A DNA stretch of 64,000 nucleotides. Origin: Rapidithrix thailandica (GTDB taxonomy: Bacteria; Bacteroidota; Bacteroidia; Cytophagales; Flammeovirgaceae). The notes beneath the pieces were generated by a model. It searched no databases, was not told the origin of the DNA, and saw only the letters and a list, made by a program, of their open reading frames with translations. This document shows positions 50,687 to 60,215 of this stretch, piece by piece. A program made the translations under genes and the position numbers. How positions within the stretch are numbered: the stretch's first letter is position 1; the number at the start of each line of letters is the position of its first letter. Location of the stretch: assembly GCF_039710355.1 (NCBI RefSeq), contig NZ_JBDKWZ010000006.1, positions 62,001-126,000 of the forward strand. The letters are read 5' to 3'.

Positions 50687-52006
50687 TCAACTTTCTACGG
50701 TTTCCACCGATTTTGGCTCAGGCTCTTCGTTCTTCTTTACTGTAGTTCTGTCTACAATCAAACTGACGGAAGCATCTCCGGTCACATTCACTACTGTCCG
50801 GCACATATCCAAAAGGCGGTCCGGAGCCAAGATCAAGGCAATTCCATCGACTGGAATTCCGGCTTGTTCCAATACGATAATCAACATCACCACTCCAGCT
50901 CCCGGCACAGCAGCCGCTCCCACAGAAGCCAATACAGCGGTTAAGATAATTCCCAATTGCTGTACCAGGCTAAGGTCTATTCCATAAGCTTGAGCGATAA
51001 AAACCGCTGCCACTCCTTGGTACAAACTGGTACCATCCATATTGACCGTAGCTCCCAAAGGCAACACGAAACTTGCCGTTTCTTCTTTTACCCCCAAGTT
51101 TTTCTCCACACAATTCATCGTAACAGGCAAGGTGGCCGCACTGGAGCTGGTAGAAAAGGCCATCATTTGTGCCGGAGCGATCGAAGATAGAAGTTTTCCG
51201 AAATTCATTCCGGTAGTAAACCTCACCAACAGTGGATAAAACCCAAACACCATCAGGAACAACCCTGCAACCACCACCAATGAATAATATCCCAAAGTGA
51301 CCAGTAGTTCCCAGGCTTTCGCCGGGTCTTCCCCGGCAAAATCGGCAATCAATGAGGTGAGCAGGGCAAAAACCCCATAGGGGGCAAATTTCATGATGAT
51401 GTTTACCATCTGGATGATCACATCATTGGCACCGTCAAAAAAGTTTTTCAGTGTTTTGACTTTTTGTCCATCGATCATCACCATTGCCACACCAAACAGC
51501 ACGGCAAAAAAGATGATCTGAAGCATATTCCGGTTATCCGTAAGAGAGAGGAAGATATTGCCTGGCACCATATCCACGATAGGTTGCAATGGACTTTGAT
51601 CTTTTACTGCTGCCGCTACTTCCGATCGTTTTTGCGTGTCGGTAGCAAATTTCTCACTTAATTCCTGCCGGGTTTCTTCGGAAAACCCACTTCCTGGCTC
51701 TAAGATATTCACTAAAACCAAACCCAATGAAATCGCAACAACGGTGGTAAAGATATAAATCCCCATAGTACGCGAACCCATTTTAGAGAGCTTGGAGATA
51801 TCGGTAAGACTTGTAATCCCATTGACCAGAGATACGAATACTAGTGGTACTGCAATGAGTTTCAATAAGTTAATAAAGATAGTCCCAAAGGGTTTGATCC
51901 AGTCAATCGCAAATGCAGCATTGCCTGACAAACTAAATGCCAAGCCCACGGCTACCCCTAGTACCATTCCAAAAATAATCTGCCAGTGTAAAGGAATTCT
52001 CTTCAT
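50687..52006 (-). CDS. Dicarboxylate/amino acid:cation symporter (DAACS family)
   Basis: 439 aa inner-membrane symporter (GltP/DctA-like) with eight helices and two re-entrant loops. Diagnostic motifs: the serine-rich HP1 loop AFSTSSSAATLPVT, the TM7 motif NMDGTSLYQG, and the HP2/TM8 region AAAVPGAGVVML and NVTGDASVSL. Long extracytoplasmic segment near residues 110-145 (SGFSEETRQELSEKF). Imports C4-dicarboxylates, glutamate or aspartate with H+ or Na+; substrate not resolved. Single gene. Confidence 0.93.
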   Translation of the reverse strand: MKRIPLHWQIIFGMVLGVAVGLAFSLSGNAAFAIDWIKPFGTIFINLLKLIAVPLVFVSLVNGITSLTDISKLSKMGSRTMGIYIFTTVVAISLGLVLVNILEPGSGFSEETRQELSEKFATDTQKRSEVAAAVKDQSPLQPIVDMVPGNIFLSLTDNRNMLQIIFFAVLFGVAMVMIDGQKVKTLKNFFDGANDVIIQMVNIIMKFAPYGVFALLTSLIADFAGEDPAKAWELLVTLGYYSLVVVAGLFLMVFGFYPLLVRFTTGMNFGKLLSSIAPAQMMAFSTSSSAATLPVTMNCVEKNLGVKEETASFVLPLGATVNMDGTSLYQGVAAVFIAQAYGIDLSLVQQLGIILTAVLASVGAAAVPGAGVVMLIIVLEQAGIPVDGIALILAPDRLLDMCRTVVNVTGDASVSLIVDRTTVKKNEEPEPKSVETVES

Positions 52007-52396
52007 AGTTAAATTTACTAATCTGTCTTGTTTAATTGGATTTCTTGATTGTTCAACAGCAGAAATTCGGAACCTTTATGGAAAATCACACAACCCACTC
52101 ATTCACAATACCTTTTCAAAGATCCATAAAATCCTTTTACAGCTCAAATGGTCCGACCGAGATCTTGAAAATGAAAGCTTCGGACTTATCAAGATTCCAA
52201 ATATAAAATAAAATCCTCAAGCGACCTGAGTTTGTTACCGTTCAATCTGTCAATCCGTTGATTTATACTTGCTACCTGGCTCACAATATGAGCCGGACCA
52301 GGAAGTATCCGGCCGGCCATCCCAATATCAGACAACCCACAAGGAGCGACTTGCCAAGACAACAGCCGGAAGAACTCTTGGAAAAAAAACCTTACA
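52007..52396. other. Intergenic region
   Basis: About 390 bases. A short hairpin CTGGCTCA-caata-TGAGCCGG (52275-52295) is visible. Frames in it are antisense extensions or lack any family pattern. No other feature seen. Confidence 0.35.
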
Positions 52397-54811
52397 TTAA
52401 TTGGCTTGTAAACTCGGAACGGGTTGGCGCAATGCGGCTTTTAGCGTATGATAACTGATCGTGAGTAAGGTAATGATAAAGATAACGGCACCGCTAACGA
52501 CAAAAGCCGACCACCCGATTTGTATATGATAAGGAAAGGTATTCAACCAGCTATTCATCATCAGATAAGATAATGGCCAGGCAATTAATAAGGCCATCAA
52601 CACATAGCGGAAAAAGTCGGAAGCCAACAAAAGTACTACTTCCATATCAGTTGTACCCAAGGCTTTGCGAATAGCGATTTCTTTTCTGCGTTGATCTACC
52701 ATAAACGAAGCCATACCAAACATGCCAATGCAAGCAATTAGCATAGCAATACACGCAAAATACATAGATGTTTTGCCCAAGCGCTGTTCTTTTTCATAAA
52801 GTTGATTCAATTGCTCATGCAGAAAAAAGCTTTCAAAAGGTTCATTGGGATTGATCTTTCTCCATACTTTTTTCACTTCGGCTTTAGCCGCTACCGCATT
52901 GGTTTTATTGAGTTTTATCGCAGCATATTTCAGGTAGTAATTGCGGCTACGCCTCGAATTGGGCATATCCAATAAAAAGGGTTCTACTTTATTATGTAGG
53001 GATTCGAAATTGAAATTTTCTACCACACCAATTACTTTCTCCTTCCCACCATAAGAATAAAGCGCTTGCCCCAAGGCTTTCTGCGGTGATTCCCACCCCA
53101 TATATTTCACCATTTCTTCATTGATGATCACCGCCCGTATACTGTCTCCATTAGCTTTATCAAAATACCGCCCTGCTAAAAGTTTAATGTCAAACACTTG
53201 AAGAAATGAGCCGCCACATACAAGTAAAGAAGGGAGAAATATCACCGATTTTTCCTGTCCTTTGCGGTAAAACGGATGAGTTTGATGCTTGCTACCCAAT
53301 ACATCTTCCATAGCACAGACCCCTTCTATTAATTCACTCTGTATTAGTTGCTCTTTAAAAGCTTCGTACCGCACCCGGTTTTCATGATGAGGCATGGGCA
53401 CAACCAATACTTCTTCTTTATTAAAGCCCAAATCGGATTTTTGCAAAAACCAAAGCTGCTCCAAACTAACCAAAGTGCTGATAATCAAACTAATGGTAAT
53501 CACAAACTGCAACACTACCAAACCACTGCGAAACCTTCGTTGAACAGCTCCCAAACTGGGAGCACCTTTGATTACTTCAGCCGGGATAAAGTTGGACAAG
53601 TAGTAGGCAGGATATAATAAAGAAAGCAGACCAACCAAAATCCCCGAACTAAAAGCACAGACAAAAATCAATTGGCGGTCAAAATCCGTAGACAATACCT
53701 GACCGTTGGTAATGTATTCTACCACTGGCACAATCAACTCCAACTGAATCAAACCCAGAAAAACAGCAATTAGACTGATGATTAATGCCTCAATGACAAA
53801 TTGAACGATCAACTCTATATAAAAGGCACCGATCGCTTTGCGTATTCCGATTTCCCTGGCCCGCAAAACCGAACGGGAAGTACTCAAATTGACAAAATTA
53901 ATAGTGGCGACCAATAAGATTAAGGCGGCAATAATTGAAAAAATCGCAATGTAACGGTAATCACTGTTTGGCCCTAATTCAAAATCCAGTTTGGAATTCA
54001 GGTGAATTTCCTCAAGGGGTTGTAAAAACAAACTTAACTGATCACTGATCTCACTGGGAAATCGCGACTCAATCAGGTCGGGAAAGGTGCTTTCCACATC
54101 CTCCGGGGCAACTCCCTCTTTCAAGAGCACATACGTCCAACAAGGATTCCAAACCATCTGGTTCAGCGATTTCTTATAGTACGGTTCAATACTGTCTATT
54201 ACGGCAAAGGGAGCTATCAGATCAAAAGAGATATGGGAATGAAAGCGGTTTTTTTCAAACACTCCGGTTACCTCCAAGGGGACATCGCGGGAATAATAAA
54301 TTGTTTTTCCAATGGGATTTTCTTCTCCAAAATACTTCTTAGCAATCCTCGGAGTGATGACCACCGTATTGGGTTTGTAAAACACCGTATGGGGATCGCC
54401 TTGTTGTAAGCCGAAATCAAAAACATCAAAAAAAGAGGGATCAGCTAAATAGAACCCGGCTTCATTATAGATTTTATTATTAACCTTTATTCGGTGATAC
54501 GGCAGTTGGAAATTAAAAAGGCGAACAACATTTTCTACAAAATCGGGATAGTTTTGCTGTAATAGAGGCGCCATGGGATATGGCACACTGGCAGAGTGCT
54601 CCCCTACTCCGTTTTTATCTATTTGCTCAGTGAGCCGGTAAATTCTGTCAGCATGAGAATGGAAACGATCAAAAGTCAGCTCAAAACGGATAATAACAAA
54701 CAGGAGAGTGAAAAACGAAACCCCCAGAGACAAGCTTAAAATATTTACCAAGGAGTAAAGCTTGTATTTATATAAATTTCGAAACGCAGTTATAATAAAA
54801 TTCTTAAACAA
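52397..54811 (-). CDS. MacB/FtsX-type ABC transporter permease
   Basis: 804 aa. Two FtsX-like units: N-terminal MFKNFIITAFRNLYKYKLYS with TM1, a large extracytoplasmic MacB-PCD domain (about 45-280), three TMs, then a second set with another periplasmic domain and final TMs. QRRKEIAIRKALGTTDMEV and SREIGIRKAIGA-type motifs (ARAEIGIRKAIGA region) mark each permease module. Its ATPase partner is encoded 15 bases upstream on the same strand. Bacteroidetes have many such exporters; the substrate is unknown. Confidence 0.9.
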   Translation of the reverse strand: MFKNFIITAFRNLYKYKLYSLVNILSLSLGVSFFTLLFVIIRFELTFDRFHSHADRIYRLTEQIDKNGVGEHSASVPYPMAPLLQQNYPDFVENVVRLFNFQLPYHRIKVNNKIYNEAGFYLADPSFFDVFDFGLQQGDPHTVFYKPNTVVITPRIAKKYFGEENPIGKTIYYSRDVPLEVTGVFEKNRFHSHISFDLIAPFAVIDSIEPYYKKSLNQMVWNPCWTYVLLKEGVAPEDVESTFPDLIESRFPSEISDQLSLFLQPLEEIHLNSKLDFELGPNSDYRYIAIFSIIAALILLVATINFVNLSTSRSVLRAREIGIRKAIGAFYIELIVQFVIEALIISLIAVFLGLIQLELIVPVVEYITNGQVLSTDFDRQLIFVCAFSSGILVGLLSLLYPAYYLSNFIPAEVIKGAPSLGAVQRRFRSGLVVLQFVITISLIISTLVSLEQLWFLQKSDLGFNKEEVLVVPMPHHENRVRYEAFKEQLIQSELIEGVCAMEDVLGSKHQTHPFYRKGQEKSVIFLPSLLVCGGSFLQVFDIKLLAGRYFDKANGDSIRAVIINEEMVKYMGWESPQKALGQALYSYGGKEKVIGVVENFNFESLHNKVEPFLLDMPNSRRSRNYYLKYAAIKLNKTNAVAAKAEVKKVWRKINPNEPFESFFLHEQLNQLYEKEQRLGKTSMYFACIAMLIACIGMFGMASFMVDQRRKEIAIRKALGTTDMEVVLLLASDFFRYVLMALLIAWPLSYLMMNSWLNTFPYHIQIGWSAFVVSGAVIFIITLLTISYHTLKAALRQPVPSLQAN

Positions 54812-54826
54812 GCCCTTATCTTTATT

Positions 54827-55516
54827 TTAGCGCGAAACATTGCTTAAATTCTCTGTAACCACCTGTCCATCAAATAAATGTATGGTACGGTTACTATATT
54901 CCACCGCATTACTGGAATGAGTCACCATAATGATGGTTGTGCCCAATTCGTTCAGCTCCACCAAGGTTTCCATCACTTCTTGTCCACGGGCTGAATCCAG
55001 GTTTCCGGTAGGCTCATCGGCTAGTATTACCTTGGGCCGGGTCACAATGGCACGGGCTACAGCCACTCGCTGTTGTTGCCCTCCTGACACCTGTTTGGGA
55101 AAGTACTTTCGCTTATGGGCAATTTGTAACCGCTCCATTACCAACTCCACTTGTTTTTTCCGTTCATACGGAGGCACCCGTTGATAGATCAAAGGTAATT
55201 CGATATTTTCGTACAAAGTAAGTTCTTCAATCAGGTTAAAACTTTGAAAGACAAAGCCAATATGTTGCCGGCGAAACAGGGCCCGTTTTTTGGCAGAGGC
55301 GTTTGTGACCTCTTCTCCCATAAAAAACAATTGCCCGCTGGAAGGAACATCCAGCAGTCCCATCAAGTTGAGCAAGGTAGACTTTCCACAACCCGAAGGA
55401 CCCATGATCCCCACAAACTCTCCTTTTTCTATGCTTAAATTTATATTTTGGAGAGCCACTGTTTCTATATCAAAGCTAGTATAGGTTTTACCCAGATTCT
55501 TAGTTTCTATCATCAT
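54827..55516 (-). CDS. ABC transporter ATP-binding protein (MacB/LolD type)
   Basis: 229 aa ATPase with Walker A GPSGCGKST (about 39-47), Q-loop FVFQSFNLIEE, signature SGGQQQRVAVARAI, Walker B VILADEPTGNLDS and the H-loop MVTHS. Length and the FNLIEELTLYENIELPL segment fit the MacB/LolD subfamily. It powers the 804-aa permease encoded directly downstream. Start at 55516 (MMIETKNLGKTY); the second Met is equally possible. Confidence 0.93.
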   Translation of the reverse strand: MMIETKNLGKTYTSFDIETVALQNINLSIEKGEFVGIMGPSGCGKSTLLNLMGLLDVPSSGQLFFMGEEVTNASAKKRALFRRQHIGFVFQSFNLIEELTLYENIELPLIYQRVPPYERKKQVELVMERLQIAHKRKYFPKQVSGGQQQRVAVARAIVTRPKVILADEPTGNLDSARGQEVMETLVELNELGTTIIMVTHSSNAVEYSNRTIHLFDGQVVTENLSNVSR

Positions 55517-55797
55517 TACATTTGCCTCATTGTATTATGACCTTACCGGCCTGCCATGAGATTTGGTTTATTTGCCTTATAGAAACAACTACTCTTGTTT
55601 TTCAAAGGCATTTATGCTAGTTATTGGTAATATATTAATTGATTATCGTCCAATCCGGTGCCACAGCTTGTAAAGAATTGTAAACCAAGAGAATGAACAA
55701 AGAAAGACATAGGTAAGAAATGTTCAAAAACGGCCCAATTTGTTCATTATCGAACACTTCATAAATCACTGATTCCAAAGTTATTACCCATTAAAAA

Positions 55798-57021
55798 TCA
55801 ATCAAATTTAATGGCTTTGATGGGTTCTACTCTTGAAATAATCATGGTTGGAAATACTAACACAATTGACACCACCAAGGTAATGAGCAGATTCATCAAA
55901 ATAACCAAAGTCCAATCGAAGTAAACCGGTACCACTTCCATATAATAATTTTCGGGGTCCAAGGGGATCAACCTGAACTGATGTTGGAGAAAGCCGAAGC
56001 CCAAGCCGATAATATTGCCCCAAAACAGCCCCTTTGCGATCAAGCGGATACCATTGAAGATAAAGATTTTTTGTACTTGCCAATTATTGGCTCCTAAGGC
56101 CTTCAAAGTGCCGATCATGGGCGTACGTTCCATAATCATAATGATCATGATGGAAATGATATTAAACGAAGCCACCACCAGAATAATAATGGAAACAATC
56201 AATACATTCCGGTTCAGAATCACAAACCAATCAAAAAAGTGTACATAGGTATCTGTTACCTTTTCGGGATACAAATCGTAATCAATGGTATTATAAATAT
56301 GCTCGTACGATTCATCCAGTTTGTCAAAGTCTTTTAAAAACACCTCAAACCCACCCACCAACGTATCCGGCCAGTTATTCAGGCGTTGAATCAAGCGCAC
56401 ATCTCCCAAAATCAATAAATTATCAAAATCTTCGATACCTGTATGGTATATGCCTTTTACCTGGAGCTTTCTTAAGCGGGGTGGATCTTGAATAAATGCC
56501 ATAATCACTTCATCTCCCACATGTAAAAACATTTTATTGGCAATCTTTTGACTAATCAAGATTTCGTTGGAGTAGGTAGAATCCGAAAAATCCAACCATC
56601 GGCCCTCTACTATATTTTTTTTAAACCTAAGTGTATCAAAATCTGTATAAACGCCTTTTAGCATCACCCCCATCACTTCCTCATTACTTTTGAGCAAAGC
56701 GGCTTTCCGGCTGTATCGCTGCACCGAAGCGATGTTGTCATCAATTGCCTGACTGTTTTGATAAATCTCTGACTCTGTGGAAATAGGCATCTCTTCGTAC
56801 GACTTGTTCAGGTCAAAACGATTGACTTGAATATGCCCGGCATTTGCAAAGATTTTGTCTTGAATCACTTGCTTAAACCCCTTAAAAATCAAGGCAGAAG
56901 CTATCATCACAGCCAAACCTATCGCCACACTGCCAATGGCAATTTTGGTAATCAATGAGGAAAAATCTGTCCCTCCTTTGCTTCGCAGACGTTTGGAAAT
57001 AAAAAATGAAAAACCTGCCAC
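55798..57021 (-). CDS. LolC/LolE-like ABC permease (lipoprotein release)
   Basis: 407 aa. N-terminal FFISKRLRSKGG, TM1 (KIAIGSVAIGLAVMIASALI), a large periplasmic domain, and three C-terminal TMs with MIMIMERTPMIGTLKALGAN, the characteristic FtsX/LolC-E loop. It fits the Bacteroidetes single-gene LolCE relatives that extract lipoproteins from the inner membrane. The ATPase is not adjacent in operon order; the MacB-like ATPase nearby may belong to the other permease. Confident in family. Confidence 0.88.
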   Translation of the reverse strand: MAGFSFFISKRLRSKGGTDFSSLITKIAIGSVAIGLAVMIASALIFKGFKQVIQDKIFANAGHIQVNRFDLNKSYEEMPISTESEIYQNSQAIDDNIASVQRYSRKAALLKSNEEVMGVMLKGVYTDFDTLRFKKNIVEGRWLDFSDSTYSNEILISQKIANKMFLHVGDEVIMAFIQDPPRLRKLQVKGIYHTGIEDFDNLLILGDVRLIQRLNNWPDTLVGGFEVFLKDFDKLDESYEHIYNTIDYDLYPEKVTDTYVHFFDWFVILNRNVLIVSIIILVVASFNIISIMIIMIMERTPMIGTLKALGANNWQVQKIFIFNGIRLIAKGLFWGNIIGLGFGFLQHQFRLIPLDPENYYMEVVPVYFDWTLVILMNLLITLVVSIVLVFPTMIISRVEPIKAIKFD

Positions 57022-57362
57022 TTTGTTGGTGATACTTTTAAATCCGTTTACAATACTGAAAATTCAATGTGCCAAAATTACGATGAACACGAACCAATTC
57101 ACCCAAAGCTAAATATTCTTTTTACAATACTGTATTATCTCCCGAAATTTTAAGGTTTGAGAGAACATATACGTTTTTTTACCCTGCTGTACACAAAGAA
57201 AAAGCATCTATTGCCCTCTTTCTTCTGATTTGACCGTAATCGATCTTCTTCCTTTTTTGTAAGCTTCCTTGCTTGCGCTAATTTTGTACTTGCCCCCCTC
57301 ATACAAGTTGACAAAAAAGCATAAGGGGGGACATTCAAGCAATTATAAAACATCTGAAGAAA
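57022..57362. other. Intergenic region with a plus-strand promoter
   Basis: 340 bases between divergent genes. It contains a well-formed promoter at 57256-57286 for the downstream gene; no gene or RNA is recognised. Confidence 0.4.
57256..57286 (+). promoter_or_regulatory. Bacteroidetes-type promoter for the DUF2027-Smr gene
   Basis: TTTG at 57256-57259, 19 bases, then TAATTTTG at 57279-57286, matching the consensus in both boxes and spacing. The start codon is 77 bases downstream. Confidence 0.6.
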
Positions 57363-58337
57363 ATGAATATAGGTGATAAAGTAAGAAGTATCAGGGGACA
57401 GGAAGAAGGAACCATTGTACGGTTTATCTCTTCCACGGAAGTTGAAGTAGAAATTGAAGACGGATTTCAAATTCCTTTTATGGTCCGGGACCTAGTGTTG
57501 ATCTCAAAAGATGAACAAGCGTTTTTTGACGACAAACCTACAACGGTATCCAATACCCCCAAACCCCAAACGACTTCGGCTTTTTCCAGTAAGGGTATCT
57601 TTGTGGGAATGCATCATAAAAATGACAAGCTTTTAGAAGTATTTCTGGTGAATAACACCGACTTTCAAATTCCCTATACCTTTGGAGAAGAAGAAAGTCA
57701 AAACTACAAGGCGATTGCAGCCGGGGTACTGAAAGCCAAAAGTTACCAGCAAGTACATGAGTTAAACCTGGATAAATTCGAACGCTGGCCAGCCTTGGTA
57801 TTTCAAGGCTTGTTCTTTAAAGCAGGCCCTACACAATACAGAGATCCATTCGTACAAAGGCTCAAGTTCAGGGCTTCTAACTTCTATAAGTCCAAAGCTG
57901 AAATTCCGCAATTAAAAAAAGACGGTTATGTATTTCAGTTGGATGCCAGTGGAAAGCCTCCACAACCCTTGGACAAAGAAAAGCTACGGGAACAAATGCT
58001 TTCGGGAAAAAAACAAGAGGAAAGTGAGTTTCAAATTCGCTCTATCAAGAAAAATAAGGGTTTAACACAAACCATTGATCTTCATGCTGAAAACTTTCCG
58101 GATGCCCCCAAGGATAAAGACAAGTTGCTTTCATTCCAGATAGACCAATTTGAAAGTGCTTTGGACGAAGCCATTATTGCCGGAGTGGATGAAATCACCT
58201 TTGTACACGGAGTAGGCAATGGGGTATTGCGTTTGGAAATACAAAGAAGGCTTGGGCAAAACCCTCAGGTGGAATACTTCAAAGATGCCCAAAAGGAGAA
58301 ATTTGGCTATGGTGCTACCTTAGCCAAAATATTGTAA
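57363..58337 (+). CDS. DUF2027 domain protein with C-terminal Smr domain
   Basis: 324 aa. The N-terminal about 60 residues form a small beta barrel (NIGDKVRSIRGQEEGTIVRF), then DUF2027 (about 75-185: FVGMHHKNDKLLEVFLVNN), a linker, and an Smr domain at the end: TIDLHAENFPD and the HGVGNGVLRLEIQRRL motif. This layout is typical of Bacteroidetes. Smr domains in MutS2-like proteins cleave or bind nucleic acids; the exact role of this family is unknown. Own promoter and terminator. Confidence 0.88.
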   Translation: MNIGDKVRSIRGQEEGTIVRFISSTEVEVEIEDGFQIPFMVRDLVLISKDEQAFFDDKPTTVSNTPKPQTTSAFSSKGIFVGMHHKNDKLLEVFLVNNTDFQIPYTFGEEESQNYKAIAAGVLKAKSYQQVHELNLDKFERWPALVFQGLFFKAGPTQYRDPFVQRLKFRASNFYKSKAEIPQLKKDGYVFQLDASGKPPQPLDKEKLREQMLSGKKQEESEFQIRSIKKNKGLTQTIDLHAENFPDAPKDKDKLLSFQIDQFESALDEAIIAGVDEITFVHGVGNGVLRLEIQRRLGQNPQVEYFKDAQKEKFGYGATLAKIL

Positions 58338-58393
58338 ACAACAGAAAATCTTGAACCCGGCCGGCACTTACCGGCCAACTATTACATTTCCCA

Positions 58394-58446
58394 AAAGAGG
58401 CCAAAGGGTGAGCAAAAGTTTTCCTTTGGCCTCTTTGTATTTCCCA
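58394..58446 (+). terminator. Terminator after the DUF2027-Smr gene
   Basis: A perfect 14-bp stem (AAAGAGGCCAAAGG / CCTTTGGCCTCTTT) with a 25-base loop, followed by a short T-containing tail. Confidence 0.75.
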
Positions 58447-58828
58447 TAGCTCCTCTTTTAAAGAAGCCCCAACCTTCCGAAGAACCCAGGCCTGAGAAGG
58501 GGAAATTGAAAAATCTAAAAAAAGCCGGGACAAATATTTTTATTACCTTTCTTCGTGTATTAACTTTAGCGTACAAGAATCATGAGTCATAAAGCCAGCA
58601 TGAGTCTGGCACTTGCCTCTGGCAAAAATTACTCAGTCAGCAGGCCTATTAAAATCCATCCCTCCAGGGACTCTCTCAATAACATAAAAAAGGGAAGCCT
58701 TGGAGGGTTTTAAGCACCGGTGCTATTATTCATTAAAAGTACTACACTCTTAACAAGAATATTGATTTGTTTGTACCATTGATCCAAAGCGCTAAAGTTC
58801 AAATAACAATACTCCATAATCATTAACC
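58447..58828. other. Intergenic region before the glucan operon
   Basis: About 380 bases between the terminator and the glycosyltransferase gene. Apart from the tentative 43-codon frame and a CCCTCC/GGAGGG inverted repeat, nothing is recognised. Confidence 0.35.
58582..58713 (+). CDS. Possible 43-residue small protein (tentative)
   Basis: A complete frame ATG-TAA encoding SHKASMSLALASGKNYS...IHPSRDSLNNIKK and ending GSLGGF. A TAACTTTA box lies 14-21 bases upstream. It sits alone in a 490-base gap after a terminator. No homology claim is made; it may be chance. Confidence 0.2.
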   Translation: MSHKASMSLALASGKNYSVSRPIKIHPSRDSLNNIKKGSLGGF

Positions 58829-60208
58829 ATGACTGACAAAAAACTCAAAGTACTCATGTTAGGCTGGGAGTTTCCCCCACTACTTACCGGAGGCTTAGGC
58901 CCTGCTTGTTATGGATTGGCCAAGGCTCTTAGTACCAAAGTGGAACTGACATTGATCATCCCCAGAACGGACCCTACTCACCTCACTGAGAAATTTAATT
59001 TATTAGGACTCAATCAAGTAGATTTAGATAAGCTCGCTCAAGAAAAACAAAAATCTAAAAAAGCTTTTGAAGAAATTGCTAAAGAGGTGGAGTACATAGA
59101 AGCTACTTTTGACCCGTATCCCTTCGAGTTGACTCCCGAAGAAAAACCCCAAACAGAAAATACACCCTCTCTCCTACGCCCCAAGCAATACACCATCAGC
59201 CAAGCCTGGGTAAATCTTGATTTGCAAATACCCAAAATCCCCCCTAAGCAAGCGCAAAAGTATTTTGAAGACACAGAAAATTACGGGCCTGAAATTATGG
59301 AAAAGGTCCAGGCTTATACCGAGGTGGTAACGCACTTGGCAATGGACAAGGATTTTGATATCATACATGCCCATGACTGGATTACCTTTCCGGCAGGGAT
59401 AGAAATCAAAAAACGGGTCAAAAAGCCCTTGGTTGTGCATGTACATTCCCTGGAAACGGATCGTGTGGTAAACCCTTACGCCCGGAACAAAGTATACGAA
59501 ATCGAACAAAAGGGAATGCAATTTGCCGATTGGGTTTTTCCGGTAAGCCATTTTACCAAAGACAATATTGTAAAATACTACGGCATCCAACCGGATAAAA
59601 TTTTTCCTATTCACAATAGCATAGCGCCACAAAAAAAGCAACCGGCACCCAAAAACAGTAACGGGACCAAAACGGTCATGTTTATGGGTAGAGTAACCCG
59701 TCAAAAAGGGCCTGAGTTTTTAGTAGACACAGCTCAACGGCTATTACAAAAGATGGACAATGTCCGGTTTCTGGTGGTTGGTGTAGGTGACTGCCTGCGG
59801 GAAACGATGTTTTTGGCCAAAGAGAAAGGCGTCAGTGATAAAATGCAGTTTATGGGTTTCCTTAATCGCGAAAAAATTGATGAACTCTTGTGCGGTACCG
59901 ATGTCTATTTTATGCCTTCCGTGTCCGAGCCTTTTGGCCTGTCAGCACTGGAAGCAGCCCAGTTTCAAATCCCCGTGTTGCTTTCTTCACAATCCGGAGT
60001 CAGTGAAGTGCTGCCCAATGCCTTGAAGGCCGACTTTTGGGACACGGATAAATTTGCGAATTATTTGTATGCCCTTCTGAATTACCAAGGCTTGTACCAA
60101 GACCTGACAGCGTTGATCCAACAAGACCTTCAAAAAAGTACCTGGGAAAAAGCGGCTGAAAAAGTTGTCTACTATTATCAAAAACTAGAAGAAACCTATT
60201 TCAAATAA
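58829..60208 (+). CDS. Glycogen/alpha-glucan synthase-type glycosyltransferase
   Basis: 459 aa GT-B enzyme. The N-terminus VLMLGWEFPPLLTGGLG is the glycogen-synthase-like Gly-loop; IIHAHDWITFPAG follows, then GRVTRQKGPEFLVDTA and the C-terminal EPFGLSALEAAQ with the retaining-GT Glu pair. Such genes are paired with GH57 enzymes in Bacteroidetes, as here (7 bases upstream). Expected role: extension of alpha-1,4-glucan or a related polymer from a nucleotide sugar. GT4 versus GT5 assignment needs a profile search. Confidence 0.88.
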   Translation: MTDKKLKVLMLGWEFPPLLTGGLGPACYGLAKALSTKVELTLIIPRTDPTHLTEKFNLLGLNQVDLDKLAQEKQKSKKAFEEIAKEVEYIEATFDPYPFELTPEEKPQTENTPSLLRPKQYTISQAWVNLDLQIPKIPPKQAQKYFEDTENYGPEIMEKVQAYTEVVTHLAMDKDFDIIHAHDWITFPAGIEIKKRVKKPLVVHVHSLETDRVVNPYARNKVYEIEQKGMQFADWVFPVSHFTKDNIVKYYGIQPDKIFPIHNSIAPQKKQPAPKNSNGTKTVMFMGRVTRQKGPEFLVDTAQRLLQKMDNVRFLVVGVGDCLRETMFLAKEKGVSDKMQFMGFLNREKIDELLCGTDVYFMPSVSEPFGLSALEAAQFQIPVLLSSQSGVSEVLPNALKADFWDTDKFANYLYALLNYQGLYQDLTALIQQDLQKSTWEKAAEKVVYYYQKLEETYFK

Positions 60209-60215
60209 TCTGGAT

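Noticed and set aside
51792..52211. 139-codon plus-strand frame near the symporter start
   Set aside because: Antisense to the symporter N-terminus with no plausible domain.
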